Source of the DNA: Anaeromassilibacillus sp. An200
Lineage (GTDB): Bacteria > Bacillota > Clostridia > Oscillospirales > Acutalibacteraceae
DNA length: 56,331 nucleotides
Direction of reading: 5' to 3'
Assembly: GCF_002160025.1 (NCBI RefSeq)
Contig: NZ_NFJU01000025.1
Span: 1 to 56,331 of the forward strand
Shown: positions 9,625 to 17,676 of the stretch, piece by piece
How positions within the stretch are numbered: the first letter of the stretch is position 1
How the letters are laid out: every line of letters begins with the position of its first letter
Notes under the pieces: model-generated
The model's input: the letters and a program-made list of their open reading frames with translations, nothing else
What the model was told of the DNA's origin: nothing
Databases searched by the model: none
Made by a program: the position numbers and the translations under genes

Positions 9625-10374
9625 ATGGCAAAACAAAATATTTATGATAATGATAGCTTTTTTGAAAATTTCAAGAATCTTCGCAACAACAAGATTAATT
9701 TCAATGATTGCATAGAAACCCCGATTCTACTTGCGATGATTCCAGAAGTAGATGGAAAAAGGGTACTGGACATAGGTTGTGGCATGGGACAACACGCAAA
9801 GCAGTATTCTGATATGGGGGCTGAATCTGTATTGGGTATTGATATTTCTGAGAAAATGCTTGAGTATGCAAAGGAACATTTCCATGCAAAAAATATTACT
9901 TACCGACAAATGGCATTGGAAGATATATGTCAAATTGATGAGCAGTTCGATTTGATTACAAGTTCCTTAGCATTTGATTATGCCGAAGATTTAGACAAAC
10001 TAATGAAAAATATATATGGTCTATTAAAATATGGTGCCCATTTTGTATTTAGTATGTCTCATCCAATGGCAACCGCATGGGATGGTCAATATGATAGATA
10101 TACCCGGACAGAATCGGGCGAAAGACTTTATGCGAATATCAGCAACTATATGGTTGAGGGAAAAAGGACAGTCAAATGGGTTGTCGAGGACTATGAAGTT
10201 TATCATCGAACATTTTCCAGTATTGTTAATACTATAGTAAATGCTGGATTTTTGATTGAAGAATGCGAGGAATCTCATGTATCCGATGAAATGAGAAAGC
10301 AGTATCCAGCCCAGTTTGGTGGAACACTTCACCGACCAGATTTTATATTTTTTAGATGTAAAAAACAATCGTAA
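9625..10374 (+). CDS. Class I SAM-dependent methyltransferase (cargo)
   Basis: The 249-residue protein shows motif I VLDIGCGMGQH (about 46-56), the acidic motif II end VLGIDISEKML, and the FDLITSSLAFDY segment after motif III. The substrate is not indicated; homologues act on small molecules. GGGGAG lies before the ATG. The gene is AT-rich compared with the IME2 backbone, so it is likely acquired cargo. It is followed by a strong terminator at 10429. Confidence 0.8.
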   Translation: MAKQNIYDNDSFFENFKNLRNNKINFNDCIETPILLAMIPEVDGKRVLDIGCGMGQHAKQYSDMGAESVLGIDISEKMLEYAKEHFHAKNITYRQMALEDICQIDEQFDLITSSLAFDYAEDLDKLMKNIYGLLKYGAHFVFSMSHPMATAWDGQYDRYTRTESGERLYANISNYMVEGKRTVKWVVEDYEVYHRTFSSIVNTIVNAGFLIEECEESHVSDEMRKQYPAQFGGTLHRPDFIFFRCKKQS

Positions 10375-10428
10375 AATGATGAATCCAGATTGAAATACTG
10401 AAGTAAAAATTCAATTCATTACACAAAG

Positions 10429-10469
10429 CTGCCGTTGCAGGAACACTCATTCCCACAACGGCAGTTTTT
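10429..10469 (+). terminator. Rho-independent terminator
   Basis: CTGCCGTTG (10429-10437) pairs perfectly with CAACGGCAG (10456-10464), followed by TTTTT. It separates the methyltransferase from the convergent XRE gene. Confidence 0.8.
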
Positions 10470-11281
10470 CATTTTCTCTTGCGCCGGAAGTTGAAGGGAC
10501 TGTTCTTGATGTTCGGAGATTTTGACAGTATCCTTTTCAATATCTTCTGTTCATCCGGCGGCAGCTTGTAAAAGTCAATGCCGAGCATATTGAAAATGAC
10601 CGCCCACACTTTTCCGAGATAATCCCCGGAAGATTGAATAGCCTTTCGGATTTCCAGAGCCATCTTCTTTGCAAGGGAATAATCCGGCGTGCTGTCAATG
10701 TCATGCTCATGGGCTTTCCGTATGTCATGGAGAATGGCGTCCCATGTTTTGTGCGTCACATGACAGAAGAAATCTTCTTCCTTTACCTCTGCGGCAAGGA
10801 TGGTCTTTGAATAGAAATCATTTTCCGCCTGCTTGTATTTCTGGATGATGGTCTGCCGCTGTTCTTCCAAAGACTCATAAAGGGTGCGGAAGGTGGAGGT
10901 TGCATGGCCGTCTATGTAAATCTCCGTGTCGGTCAAAAGCTGCTCAAATTTATCGTTGGTAGCAATCTCACACAGGAGCCGGTTGTTGATACGGCCACTC
11001 TTTAGAAGCGCCACCATTTCATCATTCAGGTGCAGTTCCATCAGGGGCGTGTTTATCTGCTCCCGGTTTTCTGTCCGGCAGAACAGATAATCAAGAGATA
11101 CCTCATAAAAGTCGGCCAGCGTGATAAGGTTGCCGTGGTTGATTTCCTTATTGTCGTTGGCTTCATAGCTGGCAAGGGCTGATTTTGAAATGCCGGTTTG
11201 CTGCGCCAGTTCTTTCAGATTTAAGCCTTTATCTTTGCGTAACTCCCAAAGGCGTTCCTGTATGGTAGTTACCCTCAGCAT
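10469..11281 (-). CDS. XRE-family transcriptional regulator
   Basis: The 270-residue protein is read leftward. Residues about 6-65 form a Cro/CI HTH (LRKDKGLNLKELAQQ, then GISKSALASYEAND). The long C-terminal part (70-270) is helical and charged, with no recognised domain. The only minus-strand gene of IME2, it has its own promoter with an overlapping palindrome (11328-11357), suggesting an autoregulated repressor governing IME2 genes, like the immunity regulators of other mobile elements. Confidence 0.8.
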   Translation of the reverse strand: MLRVTTIQERLWELRKDKGLNLKELAQQTGISKSALASYEANDNKEINHGNLITLADFYEVSLDYLFCRTENREQINTPLMELHLNDEMVALLKSGRINNRLLCEIATNDKFEQLLTDTEIYIDGHATSTFRTLYESLEEQRQTIIQKYKQAENDFYSKTILAAEVKEEDFFCHVTHKTWDAILHDIRKAHEHDIDSTPDYSLAKKMALEIRKAIQSSGDYLGKVWAVIFNMLGIDFYKLPPDEQKILKRILSKSPNIKNSPFNFRRKRK

Positions 11282-11327
11282 AGGGCGCTCACTCCTTTCC
11301 GACGGCTGTTTTCCTGCCGCTAACTGG

Positions 11328-11357
11328 ATTATACCATACTTTCCATAATCGTGGAAA
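11328..11357 (-). promoter_or_regulatory. Promoter and operator of the IME2 XRE regulator
   Basis: On the minus strand TTTCCA (11357-11352), 18-bp spacer, TATAAT (11333-11328). TTTCCA-N6-TGGAAA (11340-11357) is a perfect-arm palindrome covering the -35 region, a good place for autorepression. Confidence 0.65.
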
Positions 11358-11371
11358 TTTCCGTTTTTCGC

Positions 11372-11814
11372 CCCGAAATCCTACTTTGTGGATATACGGC
11401 ACAGGGAACAAAAATGGTCTATGATACAGGTAGTTCATCGATGGATTATTCCAATCGAATGACCGGCCTGTATGGGATATGCTCCCCGGCGATGTAGCGC
11501 AACGACTTGCGGAAGGGAAATGGAGGAACCCTGACCGCAACGAGCGTACCAAAGGGAGCAAAACGCCGTTGTGAGAGCCAGGGGCAGGAACGACATCAGG
11601 GAGAACCGGCGAAAATGAACACCGAATTGATACTGAAACACAACAATCCGATAGGGCGTAGTCTGCACTATCCGTAATACTTCGGGGGATTTCCGGGCGG
11701 TTCTATGGCCGCTTTTTCCCCGAAAATCGCCCCGAAACACGACACTAAAATCTGCTATCCGTCTATTGCGGCTGTTACGGCTGAAATGGGCGGATTTTTG
11801 TTTAAGGAGGCACC
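11372..11814. other. Intergenic region without recognised gene
   Basis: About 440 bp lie between the XRE promoter and the Cys-rich gene. Short frames exist on both strands but none has a good ribosome site plus recognisable product. TCGCCCCGAAA occurs here at about 11730 and just upstream at about 11368. A GGCGG-N8-CCGC hairpin with TTTTT lies near 11697-11720. The dense run at 11405-11690 could be a structured RNA or an origin, but I cannot assign it. Confidence 0.4.
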
Positions 11815-12006
11815 ATGCCGAGAATGCCGAAAAAGAGGAAGCTGGAACTATCCTTCTTCCTCAATGAACGGGGGCGGGTAACGTACAACGACCTCTGCCG
11901 GAAATGCCAGCGCACTTGCAAGCAGAGTTTCCGGGCGGTCATTGTGGACTGCCCCCATTATCTTTCCAAACGCTCAAAACGAAAAGTAAAGGAGGACACC
12001 GATTGA
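11815..12006 (+). CDS. Small cysteine-rich protein (same family as 35677 gene)
   Basis: The 63-residue product has C-x2-C-x3-C spacing (LCRKCQRTCKQSFRAV) and CPHY, then a basic tail. The ICE protein at 35677 shares CKQSFRAV, CPHY and the S-RSK tail. The cysteine layout suggests a metal-binding knuckle; the function is unknown. AAGGAGG precedes the ATG. It overlaps or abuts the broken initiator gene that follows. Confidence 0.7.
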   Translation: MPRMPKKRKLELSFFLNERGRVTYNDLCRKCQRTCKQSFRAVIVDCPHYLSKRSKRKVKEDTD

Positions 12007-12344
12007 ATGGAAGTTGAATTTATGACCGCAGACACCGCCCTGCCGCCCTGTATGCCGCTGCCAAGAGCCATGCTGCGGCTCCCGATCAGCAGCACCGCCA
12101 AGGTCATGTACGCCCGGATGTTGGATATTGTTTTCCTGTCCGGCATAGAGGACGCCAACGGGATTTTATTTATCCATTTCCCCATCGTGTAACTGGCGGC
12201 GGCACTTGCCCGCAGCACCATGACCGTGAAGCGTTCCCTGAATGAATTGGAGGACGCCGGACTAATACTGCGAGTGCGTCAGGGCTTCGGGGAACCCAAC
12301 AAAATATATGTACTCATTCCCAAGAAGGAGGACAGCCGCCTATG
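12007..12344 (+). pseudogene. Winged-helix initiator-like gene broken by an in-frame TAA
   Basis: The frame encodes TADTALPPCMPLPRAML...STAKVMYARMLD, resembling the N-terminal winged helix of RepA-type initiators (compare IME1 RepA ADTTLPAYLPYPRFL...TAKLLYALLLD). It reaches TAA at 12190-12192, then continues in the same frame as LAAALARSTMTVKRSLNELEDAGLI to TGA 12342. One base change (for example GAA to TAA) explains it. The whole is 112 codons, much shorter than RepA, so even before the stop it was only the DNA-binding part. Confidence 0.75.
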
Positions 12345-12641
12345 AATGAAAAGCTGGAAAAACTCAATCAGGAGATAGAGAAAACGGAAAAGAAGCTGCG
12401 GAGGGCGCAGCATGAAGAAAAGATATTGGAACACCAGATAAAGACGCTGACACGGAAGGAACGGACGCACCGGCTTTGCACCAGAGCCGCCATGCTGGAA
12501 AGCTACCTTCCCCACCCGGAAGCCATCACGGATGAACAGGTCAGCGTATTTTTGAAGCTGCTGTTCCACAAAGACAGCACCCGCCAGCTTATGGAAAAAG
12601 TATTCGCCGGAAACGGCACAGAGAAGGAGGGCGCAGAATGA
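12342..12641 (+). CDS. DUF3847-like coiled-coil protein
   Basis: The 99-residue protein is almost wholly coiled coil at the N terminus (LEKLNQEIEKTEKKLRRAQ, then LEHQIKTLTRKERTHRLCTR) with a globular end (LESYLPHPEAITDEQVSVFLKLLF). This is the pattern of DUF3847 proteins on clostridial mobilizable elements, function unknown. It overlaps both neighbours by a few bases (ATGA type), so it is in the same operon as 12638. Confidence 0.7.
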   Translation: MNEKLEKLNQEIEKTEKKLRRAQHEEKILEHQIKTLTRKERTHRLCTRAAMLESYLPHPEAITDEQVSVFLKLLFHKDSTRQLMEKVFAGNGTEKEGAE

Positions 12642-12958
12642 AGATGAATTTTTCTAAAGACGAGTTGGCTATGGTCTATCAGTACGCCGCCGGTACGAAG
12701 GAAGAAACCCTTGCGGGACTGAAAGAAATCGTTCCGGTTATCCGTGACCGGCAGACAAGGGAGATTGTGGAGAGTACCATCCGAAAGCTGGACGCCATCC
12801 CGGAGCCGGAGTGCCGCCGCTTTATCGCTGATACAAAGCAGCGGTTTATCCAGAAGCGGGACCATTCCATCCGGCGCAGGCTTGCCGAAGCCAAGGCACA
12901 GGCGAGGACGGAAAAGCCACATCCCAAGAGAAAAGAGCCAGACCGGGAACGGTCATAA
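12638..12958 (+). CDS. Transposon-transfer-assisting (TTRAP-like) protein
   Basis: The 106-residue product begins NFSKDELAMVYQYAAGTKEE followed by TLAGLKEIVPVI, which matches the short TTRAP family pattern (an F-x-DE start, then helices). It has an extended basic C-terminal tail (RRRLAEAKAQARTEKPHPKRK). The family is tied to conjugative elements; its mechanism is not established. AAGGAGGGCG lies before the ATG. The gene directly precedes the oriT-like region. Confidence 0.65.
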   Translation: MKMNFSKDELAMVYQYAAGTKEETLAGLKEIVPVIRDRQTREIVESTIRKLDAIPEPECRRFIADTKQRFIQKRDHSIRRRLAEAKAQARTEKPHPKRKEPDRERS

Positions 12959-12984
12959 TCGCTTCCAGAGCCGCAGCCCGTGGA

Positions 12985-13040
12985 CTGCCCCTCTGAAAGA
13001 GGGCGCAACTATACACCGGTCAAGCCGGTGCGTTGCGTCC
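12985..13040 (-). other. Candidate oriT of IME2 (RSF1010/MobQ-like)
   Basis: Read on the minus strand, CACCGG-CTTGA-CCGGTG (13030-13014) is followed by TATAGTTGCGCCCTCT (13013-12998). MobQ-type origins such as RSF1010 have an inverted repeat followed by TAAGTGCGCCCT with the nick near GCGCCC. The element encodes a MobA/MobL (MobQ) relaxase 1 kb downstream, so the match is consistent. The precise nick position is inferred from the family. Confidence 0.65.
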
Positions 13041-13059
13041 TGCCGGAAGCCCCTTGCAG

Positions 13060-13203
13060 GGAGCAGATGATTTCCGCAGATTTTCAATCTGTTCCAATCA
13101 TCACAGGGGGAGCTACACTTCCCCTGCGCTGGCTGCCGCCAGCTACCCCTTTGTGGACTTGCCGCCTGGGAACACCTTGCGCTGCAAGCTGTTCCCGTCC
13201 GAC
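13060..13203. repeat. Array of four consecutive strong hairpins
   Basis: In order: GATGATT..AATCATC enclosing CAGATT-TTC-AATCTG (13066-13102); CAGGGGGA..TTCCCCTG; GCTGGC-TGCC-GCCAGC; and GGGAACA..TGTTCCC enclosing CTTGC-GCT-GCAAG. With the oriT repeat upstream this makes about 200 bp of nearly continuous secondary structure without a gene. Single-strand origin, folded single-strand promoter or structured RNA are all possible. Confidence 0.6.
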
Positions 13204-13224
13204 AAGTTTTTTACAAAAGGATAT

Positions 13225-13284
13225 GGAAAGTAGACTTGACATTTTTCTCAAATGTGCTATACTAAAGATACGGAAAGTAGACTT
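13225..13284 (+). promoter_or_regulatory. Promoter flanked by GGAAAGTAGACTT operators
   Basis: TTGACA (13236-13241), 16-bp spacer, TATACT (13258-13263). GGAAAGTAGACTT occurs at 13225-13237 and 13272-13284, 47 bp apart. The second is part of the palindrome GGAAAGT-AG-ACTTTCC. The repeats bracket the promoter of the HTH gene at 13306 and probably bind its product. Confidence 0.75.
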
Positions 13285-13305
13285 TCCATAAGAAAGGAGG
13301 CTCGC

Positions 13306-13503
13306 ATGAAAAATCGACTGGAAGAACTCCGCAAACAACGAGGAATCAAGCAAGAAGAATTGGCAAGCGCCTTGGAAGTATCACGACAAACAATTGGCTC
13401 TTTAGAAAATGGACGCTACAATCCGTCTATTCAGTTGGCGTTCAAAATTGCTCGATACTTCAATATGACGATTGAGGAGATTTTTATTTACGAGGAGGAT
13501 TGA
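13306..13503 (+). CDS. Small XRE-type regulator
   Basis: The 65-residue protein is a single Cro/CI helix-turn-helix (LRKQRGIKQEELASALEVSR, then QTIGSLENGRYNPS) ending TIEEIFIYEED. AAAGGAGG precedes ATG 13306. It belongs to the class of short regulators paired with a membrane protein in Firmicutes; here the partner starts 3 bp after its stop. Direct repeats around its promoter indicate autoregulation. The gene pair looks like cargo inserted between the oriT region and mobL. Confidence 0.8.
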   Translation: MKNRLEELRKQRGIKQEELASALEVSRQTIGSLENGRYNPSIQLAFKIARYFNMTIEEIFIYEED

Positions 13504-13505
13504 TT

Positions 13506-13922
13506 ATGAAAAAAGGGTTATTGATTTTAATGGTAGTTGCCGGAATGATTGTTTTGCTGGGAGGATTGCTAATATACGGTTTGGGAATAAATGAGATCGT
13601 TCCTGTGCCGCGTCCTGACTTGATCGTAGTAGGCACATCTCTCATTGGAATTTCACTAATTGTATCTGGTGCGTGCGATTTGCTTGGCAAGAAAACCAAG
13701 GAAATGCAAATAGAAGAAAATGATGAGAGAAATATCGCACTCGGCAATGCCGCAATGGCAAGTGGCTTCAAAGTAATGAATGTCACGATTTCTGTTTCCC
13801 TCGTTGCTTTGATTTTTACTGGATATATGACAGTAGTTCCTTGTTTCACTATTATTGGAGCCTTTGCGATTGGTCAACTTGCCTTTATTGTGCGACTCTG
13901 GTATTTGCACAAAACCATGTAA
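13506..13922 (+). CDS. Four-helix membrane protein paired with the HTH regulator
   Basis: The 138-residue product has hydrophobic segments at about 4-27, 38-56, 95-113 and 115-132, with a charged cytoplasmic loop (KKTKEMQIEENDERN) between the second and third. The ENDERN loop is typical of DUF2178-like proteins next to small XRE regulators. Function unknown; sensing or membrane-stress roles have been suggested for such pairs. It begins at ATG 13506, behind GAGGAGG, and is probably co-transcribed with 13306. Confidence 0.7.
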   Translation: MKKGLLILMVVAGMIVLLGGLLIYGLGINEIVPVPRPDLIVVGTSLIGISLIVSGACDLLGKKTKEMQIEENDERNIALGNAAMASGFKVMNVTISVSLVALIFTGYMTVVPCFTIIGAFAIGQLAFIVRLWYLHKTM

Positions 13923-13963
13923 ATGTATTTTGAAATATCCGCCGCCCATCAGCGGCACCACCG

Positions 13964-13995
13964 AGCAGGAAATCAGAAACGGTTTCCTGCTTTTT
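13964..13995 (+). terminator. Rho-independent terminator at cargo/mob junction of IME2
   Basis: AGCAGGAAATC pairs with GGTTTCCTGCT, followed by TTTTT. Together with the upstream CCGCCGCCCATCAGCGGCAC it is homologous to 2685-2746 of IME1. Confidence 0.8.
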
Positions 13996-14035
13996 CTATG
14001 CCCGGACGCCGGGAGAAAGGAGGTCACAATCCGTC

Positions 14036-15628
14036 ATGCCACCATGCCCGCACTTTGACCTGAAAATCGTCCAGCGCAGCAAGCGCCAGTCTGCTGTCGC
14101 TGCCGCCGCCTACCAGAGCGGGGAACGGCTGTTTTCCGAATACGACCAGAAACAGAAATACTATTCCCATAAAAGCGAAATCGTCCACACCGAAATCATG
14201 CTGCCGCCCCACGCCCCGCCGGAGTACGCAGACCGCAATACCTTGTGGAACGCCGCCGAAGCCATAGAAAAACAATGGAACTCCCAGCTTGCCCGGAGAT
14301 TAGTGCTTGCCATACCGAGGGATATTCCCCCGGCGCAGCAAGCCGACCTTATCCGGGACTTCTGCCGGGAGTTTTTTGTTTCCAAAGGCATGATTGCCGA
14401 CTTTGCCATCCATGACAAGGGGGACGGCAACCCCCACGCCCATATCCTCTTTACCATGCGGGGGATGGACGAACAGGGCAGGTGGCTCCCCAAGAGCCGG
14501 AAGGTGTACGACCTTAACGAGAACGGCGAGCGTATCCGGCTCCCGTCCGGGAACTGGAAAAGCCACAAAGAGGACACCGTGGACTGGAACGACCAGAAGT
14601 ACGGGGAGATATGGCGGCAGGCGTGGCAGGACACGGCGAACCGCTATCTGGAAGCCATCGGCAGCCCGGAGCGCCTTGACCTTCGTTCCTATGCCCGACA
14701 GGGAATTGATAAAATCCCCACCGTCCACATGGGGCCAGCGGTCAGCCAGTTGGAGAAGAAAGGCATACAGACCAACATCGGCAACCTGAACCGGGACATC
14801 AAAGCCGCCAATTCCCTCATGCAGTCTATCCGACAGATGGTACGCAGCTTAAGGGGCTGGCTGTCCGGCCTGAAAGAGAAAAAGGCGGCGCTGCTGGAAG
14901 CGCTGGAACAGGCCAAGGAGCCGACCATCCCCGAACTGCTTTCCCGGTATCTGGATATGCGGAGCGGGGAACGCACCGGCTGGACTTCCAAGGGGAAGCT
15001 GAAAGGCACTGTTGGCGATTTCAACAAGGTCATGGAAGCCCTTGACTTCCTGCGGCAGAAAGAGATTTCCACCGTGGAGAGCCTTGACGCCTATCTGGAT
15101 AAGGTCAGCGGGGAGATACTTTCCGCCAAGACCGACATTAAAAAATCGGAACGCCGGATAAAGGCCATTGATACCACGCTTTCCCATCTTGCCAACCACG
15201 GAGCCTACAAAGAGGTTTACAAAAAGTACGCTTCCATCGGCTGGAAAACCCGGAAGGAGAAATTTGCCGCCGAACACCGGGAAGAACTGGACGCCTACCT
15301 TGCCGCCAAGCGTTTTTTCAAAGCCCATCAGGAGGAACTGCCCTTTGATACGAAAGAATTGAAGAAGGAACGGGAGCAGCTTTCCGGGGAACTGTCGGAA
15401 AAGAATGAGGGCTTGCAGGCGGTTCAGGAGGACATGAAGCTGCTGCGGGATGTGCGCTACTGGATAAACCATGTGCTGCCGCCCGACCAGCGCCGGGTTG
15501 TGCCGGAGCCGGGAAAGAAGCCGTCCATCAACGAACAATTAAGCTGGAAGATTGAGGGCGCCAAACAGCGGGAAGAACAGAAACGCCAGCAGCCCCGCCG
15601 CCAGCAAAAACAGGATATGGAACTTTAA
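14036..15628 (+). CDS. mobL: MobA/MobL-family (MobQ) relaxase
   Basis: The 530-residue protein has a MobA/MobL relaxase domain at about 5-215. SAVAAAAYQSGERL is the family's N-terminal motif, and the metal-binding histidines are in HDKGDGNPHAHILF (about 126-139). Residues 240-500 are coiled coil. The tail (KKPSINEQL...DMEL) resembles the tails of the ICE proteins at 33281 and 33821. GGAG lies 10 bp before the ATG. It should nick the RSF1010-like origin at about 13000 and use a helper ICE channel. Confidence 0.9.
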   Translation: MPPCPHFDLKIVQRSKRQSAVAAAAYQSGERLFSEYDQKQKYYSHKSEIVHTEIMLPPHAPPEYADRNTLWNAAEAIEKQWNSQLARRLVLAIPRDIPPAQQADLIRDFCREFFVSKGMIADFAIHDKGDGNPHAHILFTMRGMDEQGRWLPKSRKVYDLNENGERIRLPSGNWKSHKEDTVDWNDQKYGEIWRQAWQDTANRYLEAIGSPERLDLRSYARQGIDKIPTVHMGPAVSQLEKKGIQTNIGNLNRDIKAANSLMQSIRQMVRSLRGWLSGLKEKKAALLEALEQAKEPTIPELLSRYLDMRSGERTGWTSKGKLKGTVGDFNKVMEALDFLRQKEISTVESLDAYLDKVSGEILSAKTDIKKSERRIKAIDTTLSHLANHGAYKEVYKKYASIGWKTRKEKFAAEHREELDAYLAAKRFFKAHQEELPFDTKELKKEREQLSGELSEKNEGLQAVQEDMKLLRDVRYWINHVLPPDQRRVVPEPGKKPSINEQLSWKIEGAKQREEQKRQQPRRQQKQDMEL

Positions 15629-15700
15629 ACCAATCAGGCGCTTGCCATTTTCCCCGTGAGAATGACAGGCGCTTTTCTTATTTTCAGGAGGATTTGCCTA

Positions 15701-16345
15701 TTGAACGTATTTGAAGCCGTGAAACAGTCTATTACCACCCGGCAGGCCGCCGAGCATTACGGCGTCCGGGTGGGAAGAACCGGGATGTGCGTCTGCCCCT
15801 TCCATGACGATAAAAACCCCAGCATGAAGGTTGACCGGCGCTTCCACTGTTTTGGCTGTCAGGCAGACGGGGATGTGATTGACTTTGTTTCCCGTCTGGA
15901 AAACGTCAGCCCCAAGGAAGCCGCCCTCATGCTGGCACAGGACTTTTCCATCCCCTATGAGGATAAGGAGCCACCCGGCAGGAGCCGCCGCCCCCATCCC
16001 CGGCAGGAAACCCCGGAACAGCAATTTAAGCGCATGGAGCGATATTGCTTCCGGGTACTGTCTGACTATCACAATCTGCTGCGCCGCTGGAAGCGGGACT
16101 ATGCCCCCAAGACGCCGGACGAGGAATGGCACCCGCTTTTCGTGGAAGCCTTGCAGAAACAATCCCATGTGGAATATCTGCTGGATGTGCTGCTGTTCTC
16201 CGATATGAGGGAACGGGCTGCCCTGATTGCCAGCTACGGAAAGGAAGTGAGGAACCTTGAGCGGAGAATGGCAGACCTTGCCGCCCGAACTGCGGCAGGC
16301 CGTGACGGACACCATCGAAGCCGCACCCCCGCCCCGGAGCGTTGA
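15701..16345 (+). CDS. CHC2 zinc-finger (primase N-terminal) protein
   Basis: TTG 15701 is taken as the start because CAGGAGG lies 9 bp upstream. The 214-residue product contains the DnaG-type zinc finger CPFHDDKNPSMKVD...FHCFGCQADGDVIDFV (about 30-62). The TOPRIM catalytic domain is missing; the C-terminal half is a charged helical region. It is therefore a primase-like DNA-binding protein rather than a full primase. Its end overlaps the VapE gene by 89 bp in another frame, so the pair is translated together as a replication module. Confidence 0.8.
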   Translation: MNVFEAVKQSITTRQAAEHYGVRVGRTGMCVCPFHDDKNPSMKVDRRFHCFGCQADGDVIDFVSRLENVSPKEAALMLAQDFSIPYEDKEPPGRSRRPHPRQETPEQQFKRMERYCFRVLSDYHNLLRRWKRDYAPKTPDEEWHPLFVEALQKQSHVEYLLDVLLFSDMRERAALIASYGKEVRNLERRMADLAARTAAGRDGHHRSRTPAPER

Positions 16346-17657
16346 GGAAGTGAAAGCCATGCTGGAGGGCACCGAGAAAGGCGGCGTCCGCAACAGTATT
16401 CACAACTGCCTGACGGTATTCCAGTATGACCCCGAACTTTCCGGGGCGGTGGCGAAAAATCTCCTGACCGAGCGCATTGACCTTCTAAAGCCCATCGGCA
16501 GGAAACGCAGAACCGGCAGCAAGGCCATGACCGACACGGATATGAAATATATCCGCCTGTATCTGGAAAAGACCTACGGCCTGACAAGCGAGAAAAAGAT
16601 AGCGGACGCCGCCGACCTTGCGGCAGACGCCAACAGCTACCATCCCATCCGGGACTACCTGAACGGCCTTGTCTGGGACGGGAAAGAGCGTGTCCGCTAT
16701 TGCCTGCGACACTTTCTGGGAACCGACACGGACAACTACACCTTCCAATCGCTGCGGCTGTTCCTGCTGGGAGCCATCCACCGGGCGTTTTGCCCCGGCT
16801 GTAAATTTGAGGTCATGCTTTGTCTGGTGGGCGGTCAGGGAGCCGGGAAGTCCACCTTCTTCCGGCTGCTGGCGGTAAAAGACGAGTGGTTTTCCGATGA
16901 TTTGCGGAAGCTAGATGATGATAACGTGTACCGCAAGCTACAAGGCCACTGGATTATTGAAATGTCGGAGATGATTGCCACCGCCAACGCCAAGAGCATA
17001 GAGGAAATTAAGTCGTTTTTAAGCCGCCAGAAGGAGGTCTATAAAATCCCCTACGAAACCCACCCGGAGGACAGGCTGCGCCAGTGCGTGTTCGGCGGGA
17101 CTTCCAACGCCCTGGACTTCCTGCCCCTTGACCGTTCCGGGAACCGGCGCTTCCTGCCGATCATGGTCTACCCCGAACGGGCCGAGGTACACATTTTGGA
17201 CGATGAAGCCGCTTCCAGAGCCTATATCGAACAGGTATGGGCGGAAGCCATGACAACCTACAAAAGCGGCGATTTTAAGCTGTCTTTTACCCCCGAAATG
17301 ATACAGTATCTCAAAGAACACCAGCGGGATTTTATGCCGGAGGACACCAAGGCCGGGATGATACAGGCATACCTTGACCGCTACACCGGCAGCGCCGTAT
17401 GCTCCAAGCAGCTTTTCAAGGAAGCCTTAAACCACCCCTTTGACGAGCCGAAACAATGGGAAATCCGAGAAGTCAACGACATTATGAACCACGGTATCAC
17501 GGGATGGAAGTATTTCTCCAATCCCCGGATATTTGAAGGATACGGCAGACAAAAGGGCTGGGAACGGGAAACCCCGGCAACGGGCGCTGACAACGGGCGT
17601 GAAAAAACGCCGGACGGATTTGTGGAAGTCACAGAGCAGATGGAGCTTCCCTTCTGA
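16257..17657 (+). CDS. VapE-family P-loop helicase/ATPase
   Basis: The 466-residue protein starts at TTG 16257 inside the primase-like gene. It carries Walker A GGQGAGKST (about 191-199), then KLDDDNVYRKLQGHWIIEMSEM (Walker B-like) and GNRRFLPI, the hallmarks of VapE, a superfamily 3-like replication ATPase of phages and islands. With the CHC2 protein and the GTTGCC repeats just downstream it forms the likely autonomous replication system of IME2, unrelated to the RepA/DnaC system of IME1. Confidence 0.88.
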   Translation: MSGEWQTLPPELRQAVTDTIEAAPPPRSVEEVKAMLEGTEKGGVRNSIHNCLTVFQYDPELSGAVAKNLLTERIDLLKPIGRKRRTGSKAMTDTDMKYIRLYLEKTYGLTSEKKIADAADLAADANSYHPIRDYLNGLVWDGKERVRYCLRHFLGTDTDNYTFQSLRLFLLGAIHRAFCPGCKFEVMLCLVGGQGAGKSTFFRLLAVKDEWFSDDLRKLDDDNVYRKLQGHWIIEMSEMIATANAKSIEEIKSFLSRQKEVYKIPYETHPEDRLRQCVFGGTSNALDFLPLDRSGNRRFLPIMVYPERAEVHILDDEAASRAYIEQVWAEAMTTYKSGDFKLSFTPEMIQYLKEHQRDFMPEDTKAGMIQAYLDRYTGSAVCSKQLFKEALNHPFDEPKQWEIREVNDIMNHGITGWKYFSNPRIFEGYGRQKGWERETPATGADNGREKTPDGFVEVTEQMELPF

Positions 17658-17676
17658 AAAATCCGGGGAAATGACA

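Noticed and set aside
11405-11690. Group II intron or RNA element in IME2
   Set aside because: No domain V hairpin, GUGYG start or maturase frame is visible. It is left as unassigned.
13306-13922. Toxin-antitoxin pair
   Set aside because: The second protein is a four-helix membrane protein much larger than known small membrane toxins, and the pair fits the HTH/DUF2178-type regulator-membrane arrangement better.
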